From contig NZ_CP126970.1 in assembly GCF_030252185.1 (NCBI RefSeq), forward strand, positions 2,046,001 through 2,110,000: a stretch of 64,000 nucleotides of DNA, given 5' to 3'. Shown in pieces: positions 51,249 to 64,000 of this stretch (positions are counted from its first letter, which is position 1; each line of letters starts with the position of its first letter). The position numbers were made by a program, and so were the translations under genes. The notes under the pieces were generated by a model that saw only the letters and a list, made by a program, of their open reading frames with translations, made no database searches and was not told the origin of the DNA. The DNA comes from Corynebacterium suedekumii (GTDB lineage Bacteria; Actinomycetota; Actinomycetes; Mycobacteriales; Mycobacteriaceae).

Positions 51249-51428
51249 ATGAGTCTCGATCCGAAGTTGTTGGAGGTCCTGGCCTGTCCGAAGGACAAGG
51301 GCCCGTTGACCTATCTGGCGGACCAGCAGGTCCTGGTGAACGAACGCCTCGGCCTCGCCTATCGCATCGACGACGGCATCCCCGTGATGCTCATCGACGA
51401 AGCGATCACCTGGCCTCCCACCAACTGA
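51249..51428 (+). CDS. Trm112-like protein (UPF0434 family)
   Basis: A 59-residue protein of the Trm112/YcaR family: [14 protein letters not shown] and [16 protein letters not shown]. Only one of the two usual zinc-knuckle cysteine pairs is half kept (CPKD instead of CPxC). In eukaryotes and some bacteria such proteins activate methyltransferases; no bacterial role is set. Confidence 0.85.
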   Translation: MSLDPKLLEVLACPKDKGPLTYLADQQVLVNERLGLAYRIDDGIPVMLIDEAITWPPTN

Positions 51429-51450
51429 CCCACGAAGGATCATCACCCCC

Positions 51451-52717
51451 ATGAACATCATCGACGAGCTGACCTGGCGCGGCCTGATCAACCAGTCCAC
51501 CGACCTGGACACCCTGCGCGAGGCCACCGACGCCGGCCCCATCACCCTCTACTGCGGCTTCGACCCGACCGGCCCGTCCCTGCACGCCGGGCACCTCGTG
51601 CCCCTGCTCATGCTGCGACGTTTCCAGCAGGCCGGCCACCGCCCCCTCGTTCTCGCCGGTGGCGCCACCGGCATGATCGGCGACCCCCGCGACGTCGGCG
51701 AGCGCTCCATGAACTCCGCAGACACCGTCGCCGACTGGTCCGAGCGGATCTCCGGCCAGCTGTCTCGTTTCGTCTCCTTCGACGGGGACAACGCGGCCCA
51801 GCTGGTCAACAACAACGACTGGACCGCCGACATGTCGGTCATCACCTTCCTGCGCGACGTGGGCAAGCACTTCCCGCTCAACACCATGCTCGCCCGTGAC
51901 ACCGTCAAGCGACGCCTGGAGAACGACGGCATCTCCTACACCGAGTTCTCCTACATGCTGCTGCAGGCCAACGACTTCGTTCAGCTGCGCCGTACCTACG
52001 ACTGTGTTCTCCAGGTCGGCGGTGGCGACCAGTGGGGCAACCTCGTCGCCGGTGTCGACCTCAACCGACGCATGGACGGCGAAACCGTCCACGCACTCAC
52101 TGTCCCACTGGTCACCGACTCCGAGGGCAAGAAGTTCGGCAAGTCCACCGGTGGCGGGTCCCTGTGGCTCGACCCGGAGATGACCAGCCCGTACACCTGG
52201 TACCAGTACTTCATCAACGCCTCCGACGCCGACGTCATCCGCTACCTGCGTTGGTTCACCTTCCTCACCCAGGAGGAGCTCGCTGAGCTCGAGGTCGAGG
52301 TCGCCGAGCGCCCCTTCAAGCGTGAGGCCCAGAAGCGCCTGGCCCGGGAGATGACCAACCTCGTCCACGGCGAGGCAGCCACCGAGGCCGTCGAACTCGC
52401 CGCCCAGGCCCTGTTCGGCCGCGCCGAGCTGGCGGACCTCGACGAGAAGACGCTGGCGTCCGCCGTCTCCGAGACCGAGGTGCTCGAGGTCGGGACAGGG
52501 GAGCCGCGCACGATCGTGGACATGCTCGTCGGCACCGGACTCTCCGATCTCGAAGGGTGCAGCCCGTCGCTCCGTCAAGGAGGGCGGCGTCTACGTGAAC
52601 AACGTGAGGATCGAGTCCGAGGAGTGGGAGCCGGCCGCCGGAGACCTGCTCCACGGTTCCTGGCTCGTGCTGCGACGCGGCAAGAAGAACTTCGCCGGAG
52701 TGCGCGTGACCGCGTAG
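51451..52717 (+). pseudogene. tyrS: Tyrosyl-tRNA synthetase, frameshifted in the S4 domain
   Basis: The catalytic half is intact: [13 protein letters not shown] (HIGH-like), QANDF, and KKFGKS (KMSKS-like). The frame is normal to GTGLSD near base 52548. After that the open frame turns into Arg-rich nonsense ending at 52743. Removing one base at 52548-52549 restores [28 protein letters not shown] and [18 protein letters not shown], the family S4 tail, with a stop at 52717 and about 421 residues. TyrS is normally essential and no second copy is in the window, so a sequence error is likely; otherwise the tRNA-binding domain is lost. Confidence 0.88.
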
Positions 52718-52733
52718 CCGATGACCGAGTTTG

Positions 52734-52773
52734 CCCGCGCTGACCTGCCGATTTGTCGAAGGTCGGGCGCGGG
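52734..52773 (+). terminator. Hairpin after tyrS
   Basis: CCCGCGCTGACCT pairs with AGGTCGGGCGCGGG, with a small bulge, 16 bp past the restored tyrS stop. It is followed by GCGTAACTTTG, not a clean T run. Confidence 0.5.
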
Positions 52774-52782
52774 GCGTAACTT
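52753..52782 (+). promoter_or_regulatory. Possible upstream rrn promoter
   Basis: TTGTCG, an 18-bp spacer, TAACTT. It overlaps the hairpin after tyrS. Weaker than the downstream promoter. Confidence 0.3.
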
Positions 52783-52853
52783 TGTCCAAGTCGCCGAGAG
52801 ACACCGAGGGTTCACCGAGGAGTCGCGAGGATGACAGAGAGATGAACTGGAAG

Positions 52854-52883
52854 TTGACTTCTCCGGAAGACATCAACTAGAGT
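52854..52883 (+). promoter_or_regulatory. rrn promoter
   Basis: TTGACT, an 18-bp spacer, TAGAGT: close to the ideal actinobacterial sigma-A promoter and 480 bp upstream of 16S. The AT-rich stretch before it is short. Confidence 0.75.
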
Positions 52884-53364
52884 CGGATCTCCAGCCGTCA
52901 CGACCGAGCCCGCAGGGGTGAGAGACTGGCGTGCGGATGTTGTGTGAGAACTCAATAGTGTGCCAATGTACTTTTGTTTTTTGATGATGATTGTGCTGGT
53001 CAACCCCCTGTAGCCGGTTTTATGCCGGTTGTGGGTGGTGCGTGCCGGGTGGTACCTGATGTTCACTTGGAATGGGTGCCACTGTAAACAACGCGCTGCA
53101 GGCTTTGTCTGTGGTGAGTGTTTCGGGTGCGGATGCAGCATTGGTCTCATCTGTTTTTTGTCACCTCAGGTGTCTGCTAATCCCCGTCGGGACAGGCACC
53201 GGTGGCCGGATCACCAGCTGATCCGCTCATACTGCTGTTTGTGGTGTGGGTGGTGTGGTGGTTCGTGATTTTTCGGACAATTGATGAATCATTTTTGAAT
53301 CGTCGGTTGTTTGTTTTTGGTTGGGTTTGGGCTTTTCACAGCCTTTTTCTTCTATCAGAAGTTT
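52884..53364 (+). other. rRNA leader region
   Basis: About 480 bases with no protein gene. TGTTGTGTGAGAACT at 52938-52952 recurs exactly in the 16S-23S spacer (55179-55193) and is probably part of the antitermination (boxB-boxA) and processing signals. The rest is GT-rich, unlike the protein-coding DNA around it. Confidence 0.65.
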
Positions 53365-58383
<5,019 letters not shown>

Positions 58384-58521
58384 CCCTGTTGGGTTGGTGA
58401 TGTGTTGCTTGCGTTTGTAACAAAACAAATTATTTGATCGCACCAGTGATGGTGTGGATCGCGTCCACTATGCAGTGTCTGACACGACACACGCACCGGA
58501 ACGGTACTGTTCCCGCATGTG

Positions 58522-58641
58522 TGTCGGTGGTTGATAGCGGCAGGGAAACGCCCGGTCCCTTTCCGAACCCGGAAGCTAAGCCTGTTCGCGCTGATGGTAC
58601 TGCACCTGGGAGGGTGTGGGAGAGTAAGTTGCCGCCGACCA
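58522..58641 (+). rRNA. rrf: 5S ribosomal RNA
   Basis: About 120 nt: GATAGCGGCAGGGAAACGCCCGGTCCC, CCGAACCCGGAAGCTAAGCC, and a closing stem of TCGGTGG with CCGCCGA. Standard 16S-23S-5S order. Confidence 0.93.
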
Positions 58642-58659
58642 AAAACTTAAAAGAGGAAT

Positions 58660-58710
58660 GAAAGGCGCGGCCTGTCGAGTGAGTCTTCTCCTCGTCAGGT
58701 CGCGCCTTTC
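58660..58710 (+). terminator. rrn terminator
   Basis: GAAAGGCGCGGCCTG pairs with CAGGTCGCGCCTTTC with one mismatch and a 21-nt loop; the end of the 3' arm supplies the T run. About 20 bp after 5S. Confidence 0.75.
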
Positions 58711-58766
58711 GTCGTTTGTACCCCCGGATATTCCCGGGGTACCTGTTTTCGGGAAGAATGAACTCC

Positions 58767-59795
58767 ATGTCTGAACGTTTCTCACGAGATCGCAACCGTA
58801 ACTCCGACAGTGGCCGACCCCACCGTGAACGCGGTGAACGCGGCGGCCGGGATGATCGGCGCGGTCAGGGCCGGCGCGATGATCAGGGAGCTCGTGGGGA
58901 ACGTGACCGGTACTCCCGCGATGACCGTCGTGACGGTGGCCCCCGTGCCGAGGGCGCCCGCCGTGGCGAGGGTGGCCGCCGACCCGAACGCAGTGACCGC
59001 CGCGGCGACCGCCGCGAGGGCGGCCGCTATGATGATCGCCGTCACTCGCAACGTGCGGGTGCTGAGCGGGACGGCCAGCGTCGCTCCGCGCCGCAGCGCT
59101 CCGGTTTCCGTGAGGAACGACTGAACAAGAGACTGTCCGAACCGGACCTGCCCGGCGATATCGACGTCGAGGATCTTGACCCGATGGTCCGTCAGGATCT
59201 CAAGGTGCTGTCGAAGGACAATGCGGAGGCCGTGGCCAAGCACATGATCATGGCCGCGACCCTCATGGCCGATGATCCGCAGCTTGCCCTGCGCCATGCC
59301 CGTGCGGCGAAGGACCGTGCCGGTCGGGTGGCGGTCGCGCGCGAGACCAACGGCATCGCCGCCTACCACGCCGGGGAGTGGAAGGAGGCACTTGCTGAGC
59401 TGCGGGCGGCCCGCCGGATGTCCGGTGGCCCGGGCCTCATGGCGGTCATGGCTGACTGTGAGCGGGGTCTGGGTCGTCCGCAGAAGGCAATTGAGCTCGG
59501 CCGTTCCGAGGAGGCCCGGGAACTGGACGAGGAGGGCCGGATCGAGCTGGCCATTGTCGTCGCCGGGGCCCGCCTGGACATGGACCAGGCCGAGAGTGCC
59601 GTGGTCACCCTCCAACGAATGAACCCGAGCCTGACGTCGACGGGTCAGGCGCAGGCGCGGCTGTCCTACGCCTACGGCGACGCGCTCGCCGCCGCCGGCC
59701 GGAAGGACGAGGCGAAGGAGTGGTTCGCCCACGCTGACGCGATCGATGAGGACGAGCAGCTTGACGCCGCTGATCGTCTCGGCGAGCTGGGCTAA
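58767..59795 (+). CDS. TPR protein with Arg/Gly/Asp-rich disordered N-terminus
   Basis: A 342-residue protein. Residues 1-115 are a low-complexity, disordered stretch rich in RGG, RDD and RRD, similar to RNA-binding RGG regions. Residues 120-342 are helical with TPR-like repeats (AKHMIMAATLMADDPQLALRHARAAK, AYHAGEWKEALAELRAARR). The M. tuberculosis homologue would be Rv1691, judged by order with the next four genes. Function unknown. ATG 58767 has GGGAAGA upstream; an in-frame ATG is 9 bp earlier. Confidence 0.82.
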   Translation: MSERFSRDRNRNSDSGRPHRERGERGGRDDRRGQGRRDDQGARGERDRYSRDDRRDGGPRAEGARRGEGGRRPERSDRRGDRREGGRYDDRRHSQRAGAERDGQRRSAPQRSGFREERLNKRLSEPDLPGDIDVEDLDPMVRQDLKVLSKDNAEAVAKHMIMAATLMADDPQLALRHARAAKDRAGRVAVARETNGIAAYHAGEWKEALAELRAARRMSGGPGLMAVMADCERGLGRPQKAIELGRSEEARELDEEGRIELAIVVAGARLDMDQAESAVVTLQRMNPSLTSTGQAQARLSYAYGDALAAAGRKDEAKEWFAHADAIDEDEQLDAADRLGELG

Positions 59796-59799
59796 CCAG

Positions 59800-59805
59800 T
59801 AGAGT
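59800..59805 (+). promoter_or_regulatory. -10 box for the HAD phosphatase gene
   Basis: TAGAGT, 7 bp before the ATG. Confidence 0.4.
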
Positions 59806-59812
59806 CGGTTCC

Positions 59813-60805
59813 ATGAGTCTGCTCTCCACCTATGATGCCCTGTTGCTCGACCTCGATGGAACGGTCTGGGAGGGAGGCCGCGCCATCGACGGCGCCGTGG
59901 AGGCGATCAACTCGGCCACCGACGCGGGGATCCGCGGGATCTACGTCACCAACAATGCGATGCGTGGCCCGGAGGTCGTCGCGGAGAAGCTCCGTGGCAT
60001 CGGTCTGACGGCGACGGAGGATGACGTGGTCACCTCGGCGCAGGCGGCGATCGACATGGCCGCCGAGATGTTGGAGCCGGGCGACCGGGTCTACGTCGTG
60101 GGCACGGACTCCTTCAAGGAGCTCGCGTCCCGGGCCGGGTATACCGTGGTGGATTCGGCGGACGATGAGCCGAAGGCAGTGCTCCACGGGATGAACCCGA
60201 ACGCCGGGTGGCGGGAACTGTCGGAGGCGGCGTTGGCCATCCGGGCGGGTGCCCGGTATTTCGTGTCGAACCTGGACACCACCCTCCCGACCGAGCGTGG
60301 CCTCATGGTGGGTAACGGGTCCATGGTCGCTGCGGTCATTTCGGCGACGGGAGCGCGTCCATACTCGGCCGGTAAGCCCGGGCCGGCGATGTTCCATTCG
60401 GCGGCCACGAGAATCAATGCCAGCACCCCGCTGGCGGTGGGGGACCGGCTGGACACCGACATCGAGGGCGGCAACGCCGCCGGCATGGACACCTTCCAGG
60501 TGCTCACGGGGGTCTCCGGGCAGCTGGCCCTGCTCGAGGCGCGCAAGGAGCAGCGGCCCACCTACATCGCGGAGTCCCTCACCGACCTGACGAAGAGCCG
60601 GGATGAGCTCAGGCCCGGGGCGCAGGGCGGGTTCACCGCCCGGATTGACGGCGATGACATCCTCCTCGAACGGGGCACCGCCGAGTCGACGTCGATCCAG
60701 GCGCTGCGGACCGTGCTGCAGGTCGCGTGGGCCCAGTCGAAGGAGCCCAACCTCATCCGGCCGATGTCGGAGCACGCGGAGCGGGCGGTGTCGGGCTGGT
60801 GGTGA
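59813..60805 (+). CDS. HAD-IIA phosphatase (NagD / Rv1692-like)
   Basis: A 330-residue HAD enzyme: motif I DLDGT (Asp13, Asp15), VTNN, and the C-terminal VGDRLDTDIEGGNAAGMDT. The HAD-IIA cap of NagD sits between. By order it corresponds to M. tuberculosis Rv1692, reported as a glycerol-3-phosphate phosphatase; this role is inferred. The C-terminal 80 residues (after IAESL) match the Rv1692 extension. The stop overlaps the next start (GTGA). Confidence 0.88.
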   Translation: MSLLSTYDALLLDLDGTVWEGGRAIDGAVEAINSATDAGIRGIYVTNNAMRGPEVVAEKLRGIGLTATEDDVVTSAQAAIDMAAEMLEPGDRVYVVGTDSFKELASRAGYTVVDSADDEPKAVLHGMNPNAGWRELSEAALAIRAGARYFVSNLDTTLPTERGLMVGNGSMVAAVISATGARPYSAGKPGPAMFHSAATRINASTPLAVGDRLDTDIEGGNAAGMDTFQVLTGVSGQLALLEARKEQRPTYIAESLTDLTKSRDELRPGAQGGFTARIDGDDILLERGTAESTSIQALRTVLQVAWAQSKEPNLIRPMSEHAERAVSGWW

Positions 60806-60984
60806 ATCCGGCGGACCTCGCGCAGCGTGCGGCCGAGGGGAGGGCGCCTGCGGTGAGTCCCGCGGACGTCGACAAGCAGGTGGCGGAGATCCTCGGCGAA
60901 CCCGCCGGGACCCTGGCGGAGGAAGCAGCCCAGCTGGAGCGGGCGCATGCGGTGCTCCATCGGGCGCTGCAGGACAACGGGTAG
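60802..60984 (+). CDS. Small conserved hypothetical protein (Rv1693-like)
   Basis: A 60-residue, helical, Ala/Glu-rich protein starting at a GTG that overlaps the HAD stop. It holds the place of M. tuberculosis Rv1693 between the HAD gene and tlyA. No function is known; it may be a small partner of a neighbour. Easily missed because of its GTG start. Confidence 0.7.
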   Translation: MNPADLAQRAAEGRAPAVSPADVDKQVAEILGEPAGTLAEEAAQLERAHAVLHRALQDNG

Positions 60985-60994
60985 GAGCAGGCAC

Positions 60995-61816
60995 ATGGCA
61001 GTGGCACGTCGACGGCTCGACGCGGAACTGGTGCGGCGCAAGATCGCGCGCTCGCGGGAGCACGCCGTCGAGATGATCCGGGACGGGCGCGTCCACGTCG
61101 GGGGATTCAAGGCGGGCAAGCCGGCGACGGTCGTGGAGCCGGAGGTGTCCATCCGGGTGGATGAGGCCCCGGACGATGACTGGGCCTCCCGCGGCGCCCA
61201 CAAGCTGCTCGGTGCGCTCGAGGCCTTCGAACCCCGAGGCCTGACGGTGCAGGGCAGGAAGGTGCTCGACGCCGGCGCGTCCACCGGTGGGTTCACGGAT
61301 GTGCTGCTGCGTCGGGACGCTGCCGAGGTCGTCGCCGTCGATGTCGGGTACGGGCAGCTGATCTGGCGGCTGCAGAATGATCCCCGGGTGCACGTGCTCG
61401 ACCGGACGAACATCCGGAACCTCACGCCCGAGATGTGCGGCGGACCGTGCGACATGATGGTGGGTGATCTGTCCTTCATCTCCCTGCGCCTGACCCTGCC
61501 CGCCATCGCCGACAGCCTCGTCGACGGCGCGGATCTGCTGCCCATGGTCAAGCCCCAGTTCGAGGTGGGCAAGGAGCGCCTGGGCAACGGTGGGGTGGTC
61601 CGCAGCCCGCAGCTGCGTGCCGAGGTGACCTACGAGGTCGCCGAGTTCGCCCGCACCCTGGGCCTGAGCTGCCGCGGTGCGGTGGCCTCCCCGCTGCCCG
61701 GGCCGAGCGGGAACGTAGAATACTTTCTGTGGCTGGTCAAGGACGGTGGCGCCACCGCCCCGACGACCGACCAGCTGACCGCGATGATCGAGACGGCCGT
61801 ACAGGAGGGCCCGTAA
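60995..61816 (+). CDS. tlyA: 16S/23S rRNA 2'-O-methyltransferase TlyA
   Basis: A 273-residue protein: N-terminal S4 RNA-binding domain (1-60, RRLDAELVRRKIARSREHA), then an FtsJ-like methyltransferase with LDAGASTGGFTDV, and the catalytic K70, D158, K186 in place of the mycobacterial K69-D154-K182. In M. tuberculosis it methylates 16S C1409 and 23S C1920, and its loss gives capreomycin resistance. AGGAG lies 8 nt before the ATG. Confidence 0.94.
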   Translation: MAVARRRLDAELVRRKIARSREHAVEMIRDGRVHVGGFKAGKPATVVEPEVSIRVDEAPDDDWASRGAHKLLGALEAFEPRGLTVQGRKVLDAGASTGGFTDVLLRRDAAEVVAVDVGYGQLIWRLQNDPRVHVLDRTNIRNLTPEMCGGPCDMMVGDLSFISLRLTLPAIADSLVDGADLLPMVKPQFEVGKERLGNGGVVRSPQLRAEVTYEVAEFARTLGLSCRGAVASPLPGPSGNVEYFLWLVKDGGATAPTTDQLTAMIETAVQEGP

Positions 61817-61817
61817 G

Positions 61818-62765
61818 GTGAGCAACCCTGAGACCCCGGGACACACCACCGGACGGCAGGTTCTGCTGGTCCCGCACACCGGCCGCAGCTCCAACGTCGA
61901 GGCCGCGGAACGCACCGCCGAGCTTCTCGACGCCGCCGGGATCACCGTCCGCGTCCTCGTCCACCAGGACGGCCGCCCCCTGGAGGGCAGTCCGGTGCTG
62001 TCGCGGCTCGACCGGGTCACCCACACCGCCGACGCGGCGGAGGGGTGCGAGCTCGTACTCGTCCTCGGTGGTGACGGCACCTTCCTCCGCGCCGCGGACC
62101 TGGCGCACTCGGTCAACCTCCCGGTCCTGGGCATCAACCTCGGCCACGTCGGATTCCTCGCCGAATGGGAGGCCGAGTCCCTCGACGAGGCGATCCACCG
62201 GGTCATCGACCGGGACTACCGGGTCGAGGACCGGATGACCATCGACGTCACCGTCCTGGACAACGACCTGGAGGTCATCGGCCGGGGCTGGGCGCTCAAC
62301 GAGGTGAGCGTGGAGAACCTCAACCGCCGGGGCGTCCTCGACGCCATCCTCGAGGTCGACGGCCGCCCGGTCTCCTCCTTCGGCTGCGACGGCGTACTCA
62401 TCTCCACCCCGACGGGGTCCACCGCCTACGCCTTCTCCGCCGGCGGCCCGGTCCTGTGGCCCGAGCTCGACGCCATCCTCGTCGTGCCCAACAACGCCCA
62501 CGCGCTGTTCACCAAGCCCCTGGTCGTGTCCCCGCATTCGACGGTCGCGGTCGAATCCAACCCGGACGCATCGCCCGCGATGGCCGTCATGGACGGTTTC
62601 CGCCCCATCCCCATGCCGCCCGGCTCCCGGGTCGAGGTCGTCCGCGGTGCCCGCCCAGTCCGGTGGGTGCGGCTGGACGACTCGACGTTCACCGACCGAC
62701 TGGTGACCAAGCTGCGCCTGCCGGTGGCGGGATGGCGCGGGCCGCGCACCCCGTCTCCCAGGTAG
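61818..62765 (+). CDS. nadK: NAD kinase
   Basis: A 315-residue kinase that makes NADP. GGDGT is at 84-88, followed by FLRAADLA; the second motif STPTGSTAYAFSAGGPV is intact. GTG start 1 bp after the tlyA stop. Formerly ppnK. Confidence 0.96.
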   Translation: MSNPETPGHTTGRQVLLVPHTGRSSNVEAAERTAELLDAAGITVRVLVHQDGRPLEGSPVLSRLDRVTHTADAAEGCELVLVLGGDGTFLRAADLAHSVNLPVLGINLGHVGFLAEWEAESLDEAIHRVIDRDYRVEDRMTIDVTVLDNDLEVIGRGWALNEVSVENLNRRGVLDAILEVDGRPVSSFGCDGVLISTPTGSTAYAFSAGGPVLWPELDAILVVPNNAHALFTKPLVVSPHSTVAVESNPDASPAMAVMDGFRPIPMPPGSRVEVVRGARPVRWVRLDDSTFTDRLVTKLRLPVAGWRGPRTPSPR

Positions 62766-62779
62766 CACGGGTGTTCGGG

Positions 62780-62785
62780 TAGGCT
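62780..62785 (+). promoter_or_regulatory. -10 box for recN
   Basis: TAGGCT, 7 bp before the ATG. Confidence 0.4.
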
Positions 62786-62792
62786 GGCGCGC

Positions 62793-64000
62793 ATGCTCGC
62801 AGACATCGCCATCGAGAATCTCGGCGTCATCCCGTCCGCCTCGGCGGAACTGGCGGACGGCCTGACGGTGCTCACCGGCGAGACCGGTGCCGGCAAGACC
62901 ATGGTGGTCACCGGCCTGCGCCTGTTGGCCGGTGGCCGCGCCGACGCCTCCCGGGTCCGCACCGGTGCACCGCAGGCCGTCGTCGAGGGACGTTTCCTCA
63001 CCGCCGCGCTGCCCGCCGACATCGCCCGAGCCACCGCCGAGCTTGTCGACGCCGCCGGGGGCACCGCCGACGAGAACGGCGAGTTCATCGCCTCCCGCAC
63101 CGTCAACGCCTCGGGGCGTTCCCGCGCCCACCTCGGCGGGCGATCCGTCCCCGCCGCCACCCTGGCCGAATTCACCGCCCCGCTGCTGACCATCCACGGC
63201 CAGAACGACCAGCTCCGCCTCCTCGCCCCCGACCAGCAGCTGGCCGCCCTCGACCGGTTCGACCCGGCGATCGCCCCGCTCCTGGCCACCTACCGGGAGG
63301 CCTGGTCCACCTGGCGCTCGTTGGCCCGGGACCTGCGGCAGCGCACCGAGTCCCGCCGCGAACTGGCCCAGGAGATCGACCGGCTCCAGTTCGCCCTCGA
63401 CGAGATCGACGCCGTGGAGCCCGAACCCGGTGAGGACGCCGACCTGCTCACCCGGATCCGGCGCCTGCAGGACGTGGACACCCTCCGCGAGGAGGCCGTC
63501 ACCGCCCTCGGCGCAATCGACGGGCCGGAGTCCTTCGGTGGTTACTCCGAGGATGAACCCGCCTCGACCCTCCTCGGCCGGGCCGAGTCCGCCCTGGTGT
63601 CCTCCGAGGACGAGGCACTGCGGGGTCTGGGGGAGCGGCTGACCGAGATCACCACCCAGCTCAGTGAGATTGCCGTGGAACTGGGCAGCTACCTCGCCGA
63701 CCTGCCCGCCGACCCGGGCCAGCTCGAGGAACTGCTCCAGCGCCAGCAGCAGCTCAAACTGCTGACCCGCAAGTACGCCCCCGACGCCGACGGCGTGCTG
63801 GCCTGGCGTGACAAGGCGCGGGCGCGGCTGGCGAAGATCGACATCTCCTCCGAGGCACTCGACGAGCTGAAGAAGCAGGTCGCCGCCGCCGAGAAGACGA
63901 TGAGGGCGGCCGCGAAGAAGCTGTCGAAGGCCCGGACCGCCGCCGCGGCGGCACTGGGGGAGTCCGTCACCGCCGAACTCCAGGGCCTGGCGATGGCCAA
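62793..64000 (+). CDS. recN: DNA repair protein RecN, 5' part
   Basis: The first 402 residues of an SMC-like ATPase of double-strand break repair; the frame is open to the window end. Walker A GETGAGKT is at 29-36, LTIHGQNDQLRLL follows, and the first coiled-coil arm runs from about 170. The ABC signature and Walker B are beyond the window. Confidence 0.94.
   Translation, partial: MLADIAIENLGVIPSASAELADGLTVLTGETGAGKTMVVTGLRLLAGGRADASRVRTGAPQAVVEGRFLTAALPADIARATAELVDAAGGTADENGEFIASRTVNASGRSRAHLGGRSVPAATLAEFTAPLLTIHGQNDQLRLLAPDQQLAALDRFDPAIAPLLATYREAWSTWRSLARDLRQRTESRRELAQEIDRLQFALDEIDAVEPEPGEDADLLTRIRRLQDVDTLREEAVTALGAIDGPESFGGYSEDEPASTLLGRAESALVSSEDEALRGLGERLTEITTQLSEIAVELGSYLADLPADPGQLEELLQRQQQLKLLTRKYAPDADGVLAWRDKARARLAKIDISSEALDELKKQVAAAEKTMRAAAKKLSKARTAAAAALGESVTAELQGLAMA

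Overview
The window is ordinary high-GC core chromosome of an actinobacterium, almost certainly a Corynebacterium. The evidence is the gene order: rpsA-ptsG-coaE-uvrB, infC-rpmI-rplT, pheST next to argCJBDFRGH, and TPR-HAD-small ORF-tlyA-nadK-recN. I recall this order from C. glutamicum and, in part, from M. tuberculosis. The actinobacterial rRNA sequences, frequent GTG starts, TANNNT -10 boxes and very short 5' leaders agree with this. I see no prophage, IS element, integrase, CRISPR array or defence island.

Layout. 1-4.7 kb: end of a DAK/FakA-like gene, recG, a free-standing biotinyl domain, rsmD, coaD and a TSUP permease. 4.7-6.1 kb: divergent SDR and hydroxypyruvate-isomerase-like genes. 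6.1-9.7 kb (minus strand): a DUF368 lipid-carrier transporter followed by a polar amino acid ABC transporter whose binding-protein gene is frameshifted. 9.7-16.4 kb: a small secreted protein, an odd tRNA-Leu(CAA), polA, a GNAT gene, a decayed SRPBCC gene, a methyltransferase and rpsA. 16.9-24.8 kb: ptsG, coaE and small genes, a nitrobindin-like protein, a lipoprotein, uvrB and two UspA genes. 24.8-35.1 kb: a HelD-type helicase, a DoxX protein, an MBL hydrolase, uvrA, a DUF2339 protein, a Thr-rich membrane protein and a serine-hydrolase-fold lipoprotein. 35.1-42.6 kb: infC operon with an attenuator-like leader, a TM2 protein, an rRNA methyltransferase and pheST. 42.6-52.7 kb: the complete arginine cluster, a Trm112-like gene and a frameshifted tyrS. 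52.7-58.7 kb: one rrn operon (16S-23S-5S, no spacer tRNA). 58.7-64 kb: TPR protein, HAD phosphatase, tlyA, nadK and the start of recN.

How the genes work together. The arg cluster encodes arginine synthesis from N-acetylglutamyl phosphate to arginine, with its own ArgR repressor. The infC-rpmI-rplT, rpsA, pheST, tyrS, rsmD, tlyA and rrn genes are translation machinery. RecG, PolA, UvrA, UvrB and RecN are DNA maintenance genes. CoaD and CoaE finish coenzyme A synthesis, and PtsG imports glucose.

Points that stand out: two single-base frameshifts in otherwise intact conserved genes (possibly sequence errors); an ATC start for infC behind a terminator/antiterminator pair; a terminator-like hairpin in the uvrA leader; a class I-shaped tRNA with a leucine anticodon; a two-locus intergenic hairpin repeat; and a run of at least 16 genes with a -10 box 6-8 bp before the start codon, which predicts leaderless mRNAs. 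No clearly new multi-gene system was found.
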